This document shows, piece by piece, positions 43,643-55,279 of a stretch of DNA of 64,000 bases. The notes under the pieces are model-generated. The model was not told the origin of the DNA. It worked only from the letters and a program-made list of their open reading frames with translations, and searched no databases. Position 1 is the first letter of the stretch; each line of letters begins with the position of its first letter. The translations under genes were made by a program, and so were the position numbers. The stretch is from NCBI GenBank assembly GCA_030674185.1, contig CM060307.1, positions 27,381,196-27,445,195 on the forward strand, written 5' to 3'. The stretch comes from Monoplex corrugatus. Lineage: Eukaryota > Mollusca > Gastropoda > Littorinimorpha > Ranellidae.

Positions 43643-45142
43643 GTCAAGAAAACACCGGACGACCCAATCAGGTACCTGCTAATGAAATCTGAGGTATTTG
43701 ATGCTATTCTGGAAGGTCACCTTTCAACCGGCCATGGAGGAGAGAAGAAGCTCCGACACATACTGTGTGATAAGTATTGTAATATCACCCAGAAAATGAT
43801 CTCCGCGTTTGTGAGCAACTGCGAGACTTGCCAAAAGAAAAAGACGAAGCCAAACAAGGGCCTCGTTGTCCGCCCACTCAAAAGCAAAGCATTTGCTGAA
43901 CGAGGTCAGGTGGATTTGATAGTGATGCAGTCTAACCCTGATCGCCAATTCAAGTACATTTTAAACTATCAGGACCATTTCTCCAAGTTCCTTGTTCTGA
44001 GGCCAATGAAATCCAAAACAGCGGCCGAGACAGCCTACAATCTCATTGACATTTTCTGCTGGATGACACCACCTGCCATTTTGCAATCTGATAACGGCCG
44101 CGAGTTCACTGCTGCAGTGATCACCGAGATGAAAATGATCTGGCCTCGGCTACACATCGTCCATGGCTCACCACGGCACCCTCAGTCGCAAGGCAGCATC
44201 GAGAGGTCCAACTGTGATGTGAAACAGATGTTAATTGCATGGACGATCGACAATGACACATCCCAGTGGGCTGAAGGACTCCGCTTTGTGATGCTCCAGA
44301 AAAACTCTTCTCCCCACAGAAGTCTGAACAACAGAACGCCACTGGAGGTCTTCTGTGGTCGGAGGGGCTCTTCGGGTTTGGAGAGAACAAGTCTCCCAAA
44401 GGACATCATCGAAAGGCTGCAGGAAGAAGAGGAACTCGAACAGCTTCTTGCTGATATGACTGTTACTGGGTCCAGTGAAAATGGTGAGCTCAACATCAAT
44501 GCTGAAGACACAAGAGAGGACAGTGACGACAGAGCTGAAGGTGCTGTTGGGGGTGACATTTCAGGAAGAGAACACGATGACATCGAGATGCTTTCTTCAA
44601 ACATGGCTGACGGGTGTTCAGAATCTGAATCAGAACCTTCAGAGGAAATGACCCAGCATCTTTCTTACATGGACACATGCCGAGATGATGCTCAGAAGGG
44701 ACAAGAGAAAAGCAGGTCAGAAATGCTCCGAACAACGAATGCTAAACTCACTCCACTGCATGAAAATGATGCGGTACTTGTGCCAGTCAGTGAATTTGAC
44801 CGCGGTAGGTTAGATTGCAGAAATATTCCAGGAATTATAATGAGTGTCAACCACGACAAATACAAAATCGGAACAGAGCACGGCGTTTTGGCTGCATGGT
44901 TGTCAAGGAACCAAGTACTGAAAGCAGACTTTCCGATCGTCACCAGAGAAATGGTTAAAGAGGACGTGGTTTTGCCGTTCTGGCGCATTGCTACACTACA
45001 CTCAAGGCATGGTGGACAAGGGTTCACCAAGTGCTCGTGCAATGGATCGTGTGTCACAAAGAGATGCCTGTGTCGGATGAACAAAACACTGTGCCACAGC
45101 CACTGCCACCCTAACAACAAAAAATGCAAAAACAATAGTTAA
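43643..45142 (+). CDS. Ginger transposase, exon 2 (integrase core and Cys-rich tail)
   Basis: 499 codons plus stop; the spliced protein is 567 residues. A zinc-binding HHCC module opens it (HLSTGH, then CETC). The RNase-H-like core has 'QVDLIV' (first Asp), 'LQSDNGREF' (second Asp) and 'RHPQSQGSIERSN' (Glu), with 36 residues between the second Asp and the Glu. An acidic linker follows, then 'MSVNHDKYKIGTEHGVL', a chromo/SH3-like strand region in this family, and a C-terminal CXC-type motif (KCSCNGSC..KRCLC ... CHSHCH). All catalytic residues are present and there are no breaks. Expected role: cutting and joining of the element ends. Vertebrate KRBA2 is a domesticated relative; here the flanking inverted repeats show a mobile copy. 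Confidence 0.9.
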   Translation, partial: VKKTPDDPIRYLLMKSEVFDAILEGHLSTGHGGEKKLRHILCDKYCNITQKMISAFVSNCETCQKKKTKPNKGLVVRPLKSKAFAERGQVDLIVMQSNPDRQFKYILNYQDHFSKFLVLRPMKSKTAAETAYNLIDIFCWMTPPAILQSDNGREFTAAVITEMKMIWPRLHIVHGSPRHPQSQGSIERSNCDVKQMLIAWTIDNDTSQWAEGLRFVMLQKNSSPHRSLNNRTPLEVFCGRRGSSGLERTSLPKDIIERLQEEEELEQLLADMTVTGSSENGELNINAEDTREDSDDRAEGAVGGDISGREHDDIEMLSSNMADGCSESESEPSEEMTQHLSYMDTCRDDAQKGQEKSRSEMLRTTNAKLTPLHENDAVLVPVSEFDRGRLDCRNIPGIIMSVNHDKYKIGTEHGVLAAWLSRNQVLKADFPIVTREMVKEDVVLPFWRIATLHSRHGGQGFTKCSCNGSCVTKRCLCRMNKTLCHSHCHPNNKKCKNNS

Positions 45143-45294
45143 AAAGCACATTCTCCTGAGAAAAAACAGCTGATGCTAATCATTGAAAAGCATGGAGTTC
45201 TGAAAGAACTGTGGCATTTTCACCCCTAATTGACTTCTTTCAATTTTTATAAGAGCATGAACATTTATCATTTATATCTTGTAATGTTTAAAAG

Positions 45295-45521
45295 GTATGA
45301 GTGCCTAATTTGTAACCTAGGCATTCTGCCTAGTCTACAGATCAGGCTGCCTAGTCTACAGATTAGGCTGCCTAGTCTACAAATTAGGCTGCCTAGTCTA
45401 CAGACTAGGCTGTCCCCAAAAATCAGTTTACAAGTTAGGCAACCCCTTTGCCTATTTTACATGTTAGGCAAAGTGACTGCCTAGTCTACAAAGTAGGCAA
45501 TCATACGAGTTAGGCACGACA
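45295..45521. repeat. Right terminal inverted repeat
   Basis: The inverse of 42416-42642, two mismatches by eye, both within the third or fourth 21-bp module. Open frames across both repeats are mirror shadows of each other. Confidence 0.9.
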
Positions 45522-45529
45522 TATATACA

Positions 45530-48095
45530 CTAATTAATTATGAAAAAAGAACTATGAAAAAAGAATGACAGGGTTTACAGGAAATCATAACCAAGTTGTC
45601 ATCTACCTGGAGCAAACAACAGTGGAGACAAATCACCATGATTTACACCCACCCAGTTCACACTGCATGACATTCCATGGAAAAAAGTGGAATGCACAGC
45701 AGACTTTACATTATATACAATTTTCACATAGTCCATGAACACTCTGGTGGAATATAAAAATTGCAATTTCAAAAAGATTCACAATAATAACAGCAACAAT
45801 TTCAGTCACACAAAATTTACAATTATAAAAAGGATGTACAATTGTGAAGCTGATTAACATTTTCTTCTTTGATGGACAACTTTAAAGACAATGAACAGAA
45901 TGACACAAGATGCTTCCACACAGTTCCACTAATACTTTATTTTCTCAACTTTCAATTCAAAACAAAAATCGTACACCACACCAAATTTCTTCTCATGACA
46001 ACTTCAAGAAACAGAGCCATTAATTTTTAAAAAATACACTAGTTTTCCAAACTAAGAATGACAAGAAAATCACCCCAAATCAAAAGACAAATATGTGGGA
46101 TCTTTTTAGTGACACATAACTTATCTCTAACATGGAATTCATATGCAAGTTGCAACCAGTTAAAAAATATGATGCATGAAAAATATTCCAAGAAACACCA
46201 ATAAATGACGAAAGTTATTTGACTTTTCATGAATATTATGGATGTTAGCTAGACACTGCATATATCTGAACTGAAAAGCAACATACAAATAATATAATAT
46301 TTATATTATTTCAAGCAACATACAAATATTATTTCAAAGGACTGACACAACAACGAGAAAACAAGAAATCCAAAGAATCAAATGAACAATTTCTTCAATA
46401 ACATAATGCCCTCAACTGGTAGCCTACATTTAAGAACATACTTAATCTAAAATCATCCCCAAGAATACTTAAAATCATCCCCAAGAATATCATCTAACAG
46501 AAAACAAAAACTTAAGGAGACAAAGTGTTTTTCTTGGCAGACTCAGCAACAGTGTCAATCATGGTCACCTTCCACGTTTACATCTTTCATTAGTTATGGA
46601 TCAACTATAAAACCACACATGAAATGATATTCACTGATGATACACTGATCCAACGTGTTATTTCATCAGTGTGACTATAGCAGCTATAGGTGTAAATTAA
46701 CCCATGTTTATAGATTTCTTTGTCGCAAAGAATAACATCAAATGAAACAGAAAACAAAACAAGATCAACAGCAAAACAAATCCGACACGAAAACAAAACT
46801 GTCTTCTCAATCAGACCAACAGACTGGTGTACATACGTGTTCATCTATTTACAATACTTTTACTTTGATAATGAAGACACGTGTGTAAGAAACTATTCCT
46901 CCCATCCATTCCCACCATCAGAAAATAATTAATTCAGTATTTAATGAAACAGGAGTCCCATGACTGGAATCTACAGAAAAACTGGTCGCAAGACATGTAC
47001 TAAGTAATCTGGGATTGAGAAAAACCTTGGGATTAAAAAAAAAAGAGGGTGGAGGGTGGGATGGGTGTTGGGGATGTGAGAGGAAAGACTGAGAGAAACG
47101 AAGAAAATAGGTCAACTTAATAAACTATGTCCAAACATTCAAACGAAAAAAAAAAAATTCTTATAGTGCAATGTTATGAACAGTTGTCTATTACCAGCTA
47201 TCAAAGGCAGGTAGAGTAGAATTTTTACCCCTGACAAATTGTTGCTGCAGATAATCACAATCAGCTGCATTCCATGTGTTCATAGTCATACATGTATACA
47301 CCTTTCTGTTCTAAAGCTTGTTATCACTGTTCTAAATTCTACATCAAAAAGTGATAGATATGTAATTTAATCAAACTTCAAACTGACTACTTCTAACCAA
47401 AAAGATGCTTAGTGCAACAGCAATTACCAATACACATCCTAAGAGACTGAACGCCATGAAAACCACACACAAAAAATCACACTATACAGTGAATGATTTC
47501 ACCTAAATAACATCAGCTGATAGTTAAGCTCTAGCTAAATGGAAACCTGGGACCACACAGCCAAAATATGTCTGCTGAACTGTTCATGGTGGTATTGTTT
47601 GTAAATCAACATGGTATCTGTCTGCTCTCCCTGAGCGGACCGACACTGGGCCAAATTATACTGTCAGTATGTGGGTGGAATACACCTCTGTCAAGTTGTG
47701 TTAAGCCACAACTCTTGCCTCGAGAGACAAATGTTACCAGCTCAATGTGTCAGACATTATACTAGTGTGTGTGGACTACAGTTATGACAGTGACAATGAC
47801 AATAATATTTTCAGACAGTAGAAAATATTAAGTTAACCGGGATGTCTAACAACAAAGCAATGAGAACCTGCGGAGACTGGACGAGATGGAGAAAGACAAG
47901 TAAGACATTGATTGCATCAGCTACCATCACAAGTGATGAAGCCAACAGGTAACAGAAGAAGTAATTAGCTAAAAATGAAAGACATTTTACACATAGTATG
48001 CTATTGCTTGAATACTGGGAGTTTTCATGTTCCCATAAGCCAGCCACTGACATGACTAACAGGATTTTTACAATCCATAAGTGATATTCTGCAAG
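45530..48095. other. No gene seen
   Basis: AT-rich with short homopolymers, for example near 47035-47045 and 47145-47157. No recognisable ORF. It might be part of a long untranslated or intergenic region. Confidence 0.5.
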
Positions 48096-48097
48096 TG

Positions 48098-48262
48098 TAT
48101 ACACAGTGGGTTTAGGCACTGGCAGGTCTGCACATTCCTTGACCTGGGAAACTGGACAAATCTCTACCCTTTACCCATCAGGCAGAGGTGTCTCGGTGGA
48201 TTAAACCCATGACCTTCTGACAGCAAGTTCAATGTTTACTCAGTGCGCCCACCTCAAATTGA
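48098..48262 (-). mobile_element. SINE family C, minus-strand copy
   Basis: Plus-strand words 'TAGGCACTGGCAGGTCTGCA', 'TTGACCTGGGAAACTGGACA', 'TCTCTACCCTTTACCCATCA' and a decayed B-box complement (TTAAACCCATGACCTTCTGA). It is the reverse of the family C copies at 34250 and 34770. Confidence 0.7.
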
Positions 48263-48411
48263 CTAAAGCTACAAGGGACCACAGTTGGGTTTAATCATAC
48301 TGGCAAGCTGTGGGAAAATAGCCCTTTAAACTTTCAGCCATAATTATCACTATTTGAACATTACACTTGTAAGTCTTGTATGAAATATAGAAGTATTGGT
48401 TCAGGTTCATA

Positions 48412-48540
48412 TTGTTTATAGCCCAGCTGACTAACAGCCATATCAGGCTAACACCATGTTAAAAATGACACCCAGGTTAAAATAAAAAAAACAGTTAAAA
48501 ACCATGCTCATCGTCATCGTCGCAAGTCTAAAATATGTTT
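48412..48540 (-). mobile_element. LINE 3' tail, minus-strand copy
   Basis: On the minus strand: 'CATGGTTTTTAACTG', 'TTTTAACCTGGGTGTCATTT', 'GTGTTAGCCTGATATGGC' and 'GCTGGGCTATAAACAA'. This is colinear with the plus-strand LINE 3' end at 59530-59640 and shares the family D tail. Confidence 0.75.
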
Positions 48541-49080
48541 AATGGCACGCATCTTTCCCTTACTCTGTCCACATCTCTCGTCACTTCCTGCACTCAGTCC
48601 CTCCCGAAAGAATGCAGCAGTTACAAAGCACTGCTGTAGCATGAGAAAGCGCTACAGTGATGGTCAAACCTGCCTGGCTAGAAATAGCACTCGCAGGCGA
48701 TGCCGGCTGGCAGAAAGGTACCAACTAGAGGGTGTCAGATTGGCTGGGAAAATGCAGCCGTGCCCAACCTTAATGAAATTCTCTCATCTACTTCAGGAAC
48801 TGTAGGAAAGAGACAGTGTTTTGTAGTTTACACATGGGTCACACATCCTACCCTCATTCCTACCTTTTAAAAAATGAAGCACTGTTGTGTGTACCATACA
48901 ATGACCCATTGAGCATCAGACCCCTTCTTTTTGAATGCTGGGACTTGTACAATGTGAGACATAATCATTACAGAGCGAACTCCTTAAAGAACCCCTTCAG
49001 AGACGTCCCTCCAGATACAATCTTTCAGTTTTTGCAAGAGCTCAATAGATTTCTCCTGATGTAATTTTATGTATGAGTAT
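48541..49080 (+). pseudogene. C-terminus of an RNase-H-type LINE (I/Nimb-like)
   Basis: The frame 48816-49064 reads 'HMGHTSYPHSYLLKNE', 'CVPYNDPLSIRPLLFECWDL' and 'NPFRDVPPDTIFQFLQEL', ending in a stop. An H-T-x3-H-S-Y-L, C-x-P-L, C segment is found after the RNase H domain of I-group LINE ORF2 proteins. The same C-terminal block recurs at 59402-59460 (degraded). 48541-48800 contains an upstream part in other frames. Dead copy. Confidence 0.6.
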
Positions 49081-49289
49081 GTTATTCTTTAATAGCCGGC
49101 AGGACAGAAGTCAAAAAGTGGCCAGCTATGGTGTCTCGGATTTGTGCGCCGTGGGGGTGGATTTGGAAAAGTTTGCTATCTGTCTGCTTATTCCAGTCCT
49201 CCTACCAGAGATTTCTCACATAATACAGAAGTGATGCAAAAGTACATCTCCAAAACTTTGTAAGGCTGACTTAAAGGTTGTGGCAAGAC

Positions 49290-49665
49290 CATGGCCTCAG
49301 GCTTAATGAAGACTGCTGTGGACAGAACAGTAGTCCTGTCCTGCTGTATTTCTGTCAGACCTGGACCACCAACAAATGACACATTCATCAAGTGGAACAG
49401 TTCCACCAAAGATGCCTGTGTACAAGATCTGCAACACAATATGGTAAGAGTGTCCAACCTTCATGGGAAGACATGTGGCTTGCTAAGCATTCAGTGTCTA
49501 CTCATCAAGTTCCAGTTTCATAGGACAGTATACGCTGTCTGTATCAAACTTTGAATCAAAGGCAAATGTATCACAAACTTATGTGCTCCTGTACAGTGCT
49601 GACATAAGGACACAGCAACCAGGGAAAACAACTAAAGTGATTGACATAAAGATACTCTGAAGACC
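49290..49665 (+). mobile_element. Family G repeat without internal expansion
   Basis: Words 'CAAGATCTGCAACACA', 'GTGTCCAACCTTCATGGG', 'GTGGCTTGCTAAGCA', 'CTCATCAAGTTCCAGTTTCA' and 'CATAAAGATACTCTGAAGAC' follow in the same order as at 22810-23345, where the middle is multiplied as a 61-bp array. Confidence 0.6.
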
Positions 49666-49699
49666 AAATACATCAGTGGGTTTTTTTCCTCAGTATTTT

Positions 49700-51920
49700 T
49701 ACCATTGTTGACTTTCTCTGACCCAATCCCATTCTCTGTGATCAGATAAAAGCACAGATGAAGTCTAGTATTCTGATCCCTCTACTTCCTCTTAGTACGT
49801 CCTAATCTTCTAAGAAACTGAAACATTTAAATATAGAACCGTAATGAATACTTGTCCTTGTGTTCATTCCACTAATACTGTTACAGACATGTGCCTTTCC
49901 TTTCATGAAACAGCTGTAGTGTTGTCTGCCTCTTTATTATACCTCCCCCCTCCCTTCCTGTCTCACCCCTGCCATCAAGCTCAATCAAAGGCATTATTCA
50001 AGAAGGTAAATCCTAGGCTACATTCTATCATACTGTGTATATTATACTATATAGTATATATGTAATACACTATTCTGCTGAACTACAAAGTGGGCTGAGC
50101 TACTTTCATTTGGAGAAACTATTCAATTAAACAAAAACAAAAAAAGAGAAGAAAGTTATAATTTTGACACCAGTTACAATTTCTCCCTGTTCTTGACATT
50201 TTATCTCAATATAATACTAAGAATTCTAAGCACACTTGCATTCCCTCATGTCACACAATCCTGTAAATTCAATTCTCTCAACTATTTCTCCCACCCTAAA
50301 ACAGAAAACTACTATGAGAACACACATTACATCGATATTTCAAGTCTAAAACAAAAACATTCATCCAGTCATAAACCCCACCATATAGATTATAGTACAC
50401 ATGTATTTAAACATTTACCTTACCTTACAAGCAACTGCCATCAAGTCTTAACTGTGATTATGTATTAACTGGTTCCAGAGTCTGTTTATGATAAATTATC
50501 AGCACTACCACATAACCTGACAAAGACATCAGCATGTATCATGGTTTTCACATCTGGTTTGGAAGAAAATTTAAGACACGTAAGTTTTACCTGGTGTCTC
50601 AGCAGAGTGTACTTTTGAAATGATTCCTAAAACTATATAGAAAAAAAAAATTGAAACGATTCCTAAAAACTACATAACTTTATCTTACAGCTTGATAGAG
50701 CCAAAAGTTTTTCTGAAACCATACACACATTCTCAGATTCTGCAGCATAGCCATAATTCTTTTCAGAAACAACACATACACACACACATTCTGACAGAGA
50801 TAATCATACTTCAGAGAGTATTTTATGATTGGGAAGAATACCAAGATAACAATAGCCAAAGTCTAAAACGCGTGTTTAACAAGATGATGCTCCAGATTCA
50901 TGCACGGTACAAGTCTGGCTAGCTTCAGTATAAAGGGGAACTTCTCCTACCAGTTTCAGCCCAAACAAGACTCAAACAAAGCTTATTTTTCATCATGCAA
51001 TCTCAATCAAAGTGACTGCCAACAGAAATCACAAACATACGAAAACAGAACATGTATGAAACAGAACACGCACAAATTTTCAGCTGACAAGCATACACAA
51101 ACAGCCAATAAAGAAACAAACTCATTATACACAGGATAAAATCAACAGATAATCTACCCATGTTTTACTGAACTGGATAAGGTAATTCAGAGGAATCTTC
51201 AAAGGAAACAATTCAGGTTTCAGTTAAACATAATTTCACATCAAGAAGAAGAAGAGGTCAAGACAAAGGTGATAATAATTCAGTTATAATCTATGTGAGG
51301 CCGGTCTCCGTTGCTCTACATCTCTATCCCCTGGACAGTGTGACATACCGACAGCAAGCAAACATACAAACACTGTTTCCGAACAAAAAGAAACAAAAGA
51401 CTACTACAAAGACACTTTCCTATAAATGAAAAATATAAAAAAATACAAAATTTAAATAAATGAAATAGCAAGATTCAGAGAATAAAAGAGAATATAAAGC
51501 AAATCATAATAATTCACCAAAAAACATATGAACAAGACTGATGATGGAGAAGCAGCAGTTTCAGGGAGAGAGAGAGAGAGGATGAAGCAGATGGGTGGAC
51601 AGAAGCGAGGAAAAGCAGAACAAAGGCACAACTGCCATGCAAGCAAAAGAAAATCGGGGTGAGGAGATAGAATGCGAGTGAATGGAAGAAGAGGTGGGGG
51701 AAGAGAGAAAGGAGAGCAAAAGCGACAAAGCAAAATATTATCAGACAGACTGTAACTAGGTGGACAGACAGACAATTTACAAACGGAACAAATGCTAAGA
51801 TGGATACATCCCAATGCATGAGTACATTTCTGTTGAAAACAAACCAAACCAAACCAACAACAAAATCAAATTCATGCACGTGCACACGCACACACACACA
51901 CACACAGAATTGCTGAACAG
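49700..51920. other. No gene seen
   Basis: AT-rich DNA with small repeats and a GA-rich stretch at 51560-51720. No domain in any frame that I recognise. Confidence 0.45.
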
Positions 51921-51930
51921 GGATACTCTC

Positions 51931-52025
51931 CTGTTAGGTGTGTGACTCTTTGACCTAGTTCATCCTGTTAGGTGTGTGACTCTTTGACCTAGTTCATCCT
52001 GTTAGGTGTGTGACCTTTGATCCAA
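51931..52025. repeat. 34-bp tandem repeat, about 3 units
   Basis: GTTAGGTGTGTGACTCTTTG plus ACCTAGTTCATCCT repeats; the third unit decays. A related word, TCAGGCGTATGACCTTGACC, appears at 52103-52122. Confidence 0.85.
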
Positions 52026-52149
52026 GGTGTCAATCTGTCTCACTTTAAATACATAAAAAACAAACACAAAACAAAAACTAAACCCTACGACACACTCATC
52101 CTATCAGGCGTATGACCTTGACCCAAGTTGTCATCCACTCTTTCTCTCT

Positions 52150-52312
52150 CTCTCACACACACGATCTAACATACACACACACACACACACACACGCGCGC
52201 TCTAACAAACACACAAACATGCTCTAACACACGCACACACACACGCTCTAACACACACACACGCTCTAACACACACATGTATATATACACACACACACAC
52301 TCTCACACAGTA
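52150..52312. repeat. (CA)n with 'GCTCTAACA' spacers
   Basis: (CA)n blocks separated by five GCTCTAACA-type words at fairly even spacing, a compound repeat. Confidence 0.85.
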
Positions 52313-53507
52313 TGTCCACCGTAAAGGAAAGAAGCGAACATCACTTAAGTGACTTGGCAGGGTAGAAGCATCTCCTCTGTTGGATGGTTTTAGCATCGTG
52401 TACAAAACAGTTTGAATAAACAAAGCAAGGGGTAAAAAAACAAACCATACGCAACCCACCATCAATACAACACATACGAAAGAATACACAATGACACATA
52501 CTATGCCAGTACACCTCCCCTTGCCCCTCCCCTCAAAAAAAAAAACAACACACACACACACATACACATGAACACGTGCAGCTGGCAAACTAGAGACCAG
52601 CCTCAGTCCTTACAAAAAACAAAAAAAAACTACTGTTGGACTGAACTTTTAAAACAGAAAAACAAGATTTCAAAAGGAACAGAGAATGGAAAATCGAAAC
52701 GTACATTACCTGGAATGCAGTCCACAGCTTGTATGTATCTTCAGCAACAGAAGATCGGAGTTGGCAACACACAGAAAAAAAACCACCTCACTCCCTCTAC
52801 CCCCAACTCAAACCCCTCTCTCTTCTATCAAGAAATACATAACCCCAAAAACCAGCCAATCTGATGACTATTCATTGCAGGTAGTCAATAAAACCATGCT
52901 GTTGCTTTTACAAATCAAGCAAAATGATGTAATTTCTCTAGAAACAGGCGAAGTGTAACACATACTCTGTAAACAAGACGTCATCAACGTGAACCAGCGG
53001 CTAATCCATAGCCATGGTCTATCAACTTGGTGACGAACTCATAGCCACAATCATAACAAAACATTCTGATTACTCTGCAGATTAAGTGATTACTCTATGT
53101 GTTAACTGTAAGACTACCAAATGAAATCTCACTTTAAGCAGAAGCTCAATAATCTTGACTGAAAATCGTCTGACAAGAAAACCATACAACAATTTCAAAA
53201 CTGAACACTTTTCTCGCATTTAAAAAATTACATTTACCGCGACGCAAAATAACAGAAGACTGTAACAGACAGATCATTCATCAAGTCTCTACTGTACAAT
53301 TTTATACACCAACACTGCAATATATATATATCTTCACTGTCTGAAGCAAAAGCCTGATGACAGGCTGGAAAAACAAAATCAAACTGATCACCGTTACACT
53401 CACTGGAATCACTCCACAAGCTTTTCACTGTTCCAGAAAGGTTCTTATGAACACCACAATGAAGCCCAAGGTAAAGAATGGCAGCTACAACAGACATCAT
53501 ATATGTT

Positions 53508-53965
53508 CTTTGTATACACCACACATCACGCTGGATATTTTATGTGGAAGTCTTTGTATACACCTGTCATCACAATGGGTGTTTTATGTGGATATCTGTA
53601 TACAACATCCCACAGGATGTTTTATGTGGTAACACCATTATCCATGGTTTTATGATTCTGTATAAGTATTGGGTCTTTTAGTGGATGTCCTTGTATACAA
53701 CAGTCATCACACTGGGTCTTTACGTGGATGTCTTTGTATACAACAGTCATCACACCGGATGTTTTATGTGAATGTCTGTATATGCCAGTCCCCACACCGG
53801 ATGTTTTATTTGAATGTCTTTGTGCTCATTAGTCATCACGTTCAGATATCTTATGTGGATGTCTTTGTATATATATATATCAGTCATCACACTGGATGTT
53901 GAACATGGACGTCTTTGAATACACCAGTCATCACACTTGACGTTTTAGGTGGATGTCTCTGTATT
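53508..53965. repeat. Minisatellite of about 43 bp, about 10 units
   Basis: Diverged units built on CAGTCATCACACTGGATGTT plus TTATGTGGATGTCTTTGTATACA. Unit length varies between about 40 and 48 bp. Old array upstream (on the plus strand) of the predicted last RBM33-like exon, possibly in its 3' flank. A TTTATT at 53806 would read AATAAA on the minus strand. Confidence 0.8.
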
Positions 53966-54354
53966 TGCAAGTAATTACACAAAGCAGCAGACACAAACTC
54001 CAACAATCCAACCTCACGCCCATATGGTTTCCTTAGCAGGCTGGACCAGTCTCTAATGAAGGCATGGACACTGTCTCCACAAACATGCTGACCATCCTTG
54101 ACCGAAGAACGTACGGGTGTAAAACTCTCACTATGCTGCGAACTTGCGGCACTAACAAAACATCTTGTATGTTTAAGTATTCACACATGAACAAGAGTTC
54201 ATGTATCCACAGATAAGCAGTACATCCATTCATGATCAGATGTATAGGTGCATATCTGGGATCTTGTCCATGAGAGGTGAACACAGATAAAACACATACC
54301 ATTCTACATCACCATACCATTTAAAAAATAAATTTGAAAAAAATGCATACAAAT

Positions 54355-54585
54355 AAAGAAAAAAGAAGAAAGAAAGAAAAAACAAGAATGAAGAAAGAAA
54401 GAAGAAAAAAAAGAAAGGAAGGAAAAAAACAAAGAAAGAAAGACAGAGAGAAAGAAAGAAAGACAGAAGAGACAGAGAGAAAGAAAGAAAGAACGAAAAA
54501 AAGAAAGACAGACAAACAGAAAGACAGAAAGAAACAAAAACAAGAAAGAAAAGAAAGAAGCAAGGAAAGAAAGAAAAACCTACAA
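54355..54585. repeat. (GAAA)n-type purine tract
   Basis: A/G-rich with GAAA, AAGA and GACAGA units. Lys/Arg/Glu or Phe/Ser frames through it are artefacts. If the terminal exon at 54834 is right, this lies in or after its 3' UTR. Confidence 0.85.
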
Positions 54586-54833
54586 ATGAAAACCCCACAT
54601 GGACTGGTTTGCAGGGTGAACCCTGGACTTGAAAACAGATACACCACCTCCACACAGACAACAGTAAACACAAACCAGGTTTCACCACACTCAACACATG
54701 TTCTGTAGTGCACACATGGCAACATCAGACCACAGCAGCAAGCAGTCCAGATGACAATCACTCACACCTCTGTAACTGATAACAGATCGTGAATGGGATG
54801 ACCGTTTCTATGGCAACGAGATGACTGTAGGTC

Positions 54834-54879
54834 TCAGGGCAAGAGGGTGACGGATATCACGGACATATTCACCATACGT
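54834..54879 (-). CDS. RBM33-like gene, terminal coding exon
   Basis: On the minus strand an acceptor (TTGTTATTGCAG) at 54880-54881 is followed by 46 nt that finish the open frame. The split Arg codon (AG|A) from exon 61161-61249 is completed, and then come 'RMVNMSVISVTLLP' and TGA at 54834-54836. This supplies the last strand of the RRM, with hydrophobic residues (V, M, V, I, V, L, L) alternating as a beta strand does. It resembles the end of the RBM33 RRM as I recall it. Intron 54880-61160 is 6,281 bp and repeat-filled. No close AATAAA on the minus strand was seen; the 3' UTR is not defined. Confidence 0.7.
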
Positions 54880-55019
54880 CTGCAATAACAACAACAAAAT
54901 ATGCCAGTGATTGATCTGCCAAACCCTGCAGACATCTTAACACTTACTCCTGAGAATAAAACAGTTCAAAAGTGACATGCAAATCCACAGTGCTTGAGAC
55001 AAAAAGGTTATATTATTTT

Positions 55020-55200
55020 TTATCAGCGTTTAGAACCAGCCAGCTGCTCAAAACCATATCAGGCTGGCCAACAGTTGGTAAAATTGCTACTAAACAGTTC
55101 TCATTCCTTTGGAGCTAAAAATGGAAATGATACATATACCCAATTATCAATCCTAAAAGAAAACATGCAAGGCTTTATGGAAAACACAGGTGAATGAACA
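55020..55200 (-). mobile_element. Family D element, internally deleted
   Basis: Plus-strand words 'CAGCCAGCTGCTCAAAACCA', 'TTTGGAGCTAAAAATGGAA', 'TACCCAATTATCAATCCTAA' and 'CACAGGTGAATGAACAAGC' match 17969-18075 and 37790-37885. The stretch between the tail and these words is missing. Confidence 0.75.
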
Positions 55201-55279
55201 AGCAGAAGAACAATGAGATTTTATTGAAGGGAAAGGAACTACTAATGCAACATATATCCTACAAACTTTCACAGGAAGA

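Larger units (their letters stand above)
42416..45521 (+). mobile_element. Complete Ginger-type (KRBA2-like) DNA transposon
   Basis: A 3,106-bp element with 227-bp terminal inverted repeats that differ at only about two positions, ends TGTCGTGCC...GGCACGACA, and a TATA duplication at 42412-42415 and 45522-45525 (set in an AT run, so the exact limits are soft). It encodes one two-exon transposase with an integrase core. Ginger elements are known to have retroviral/Gypsy-like DDE integrases, ends beginning TGTNR and short target duplications; all three fit. Intact ends and an open transposase suggest a recent, possibly still active insertion. Confidence 0.9.

Noticed and set aside
44121..45135. 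Minus-strand frames opposite the Ginger transposase
   Set aside because: Shadows of the true plus-strand coding exon with its conserved integrase motifs.
45230..45484. 84-codon frame with 'LPSLQIR' repeats
   Set aside because: It is the 21-bp modules of the right TIR; the left TIR gives the same peptide on the other strand.
54304..54761. Phe/Leu/Ser-rich and Lys/Glu/Arg-rich frames
   Set aside because: Purine/pyrimidine low-complexity tract; frames on both strands at once.
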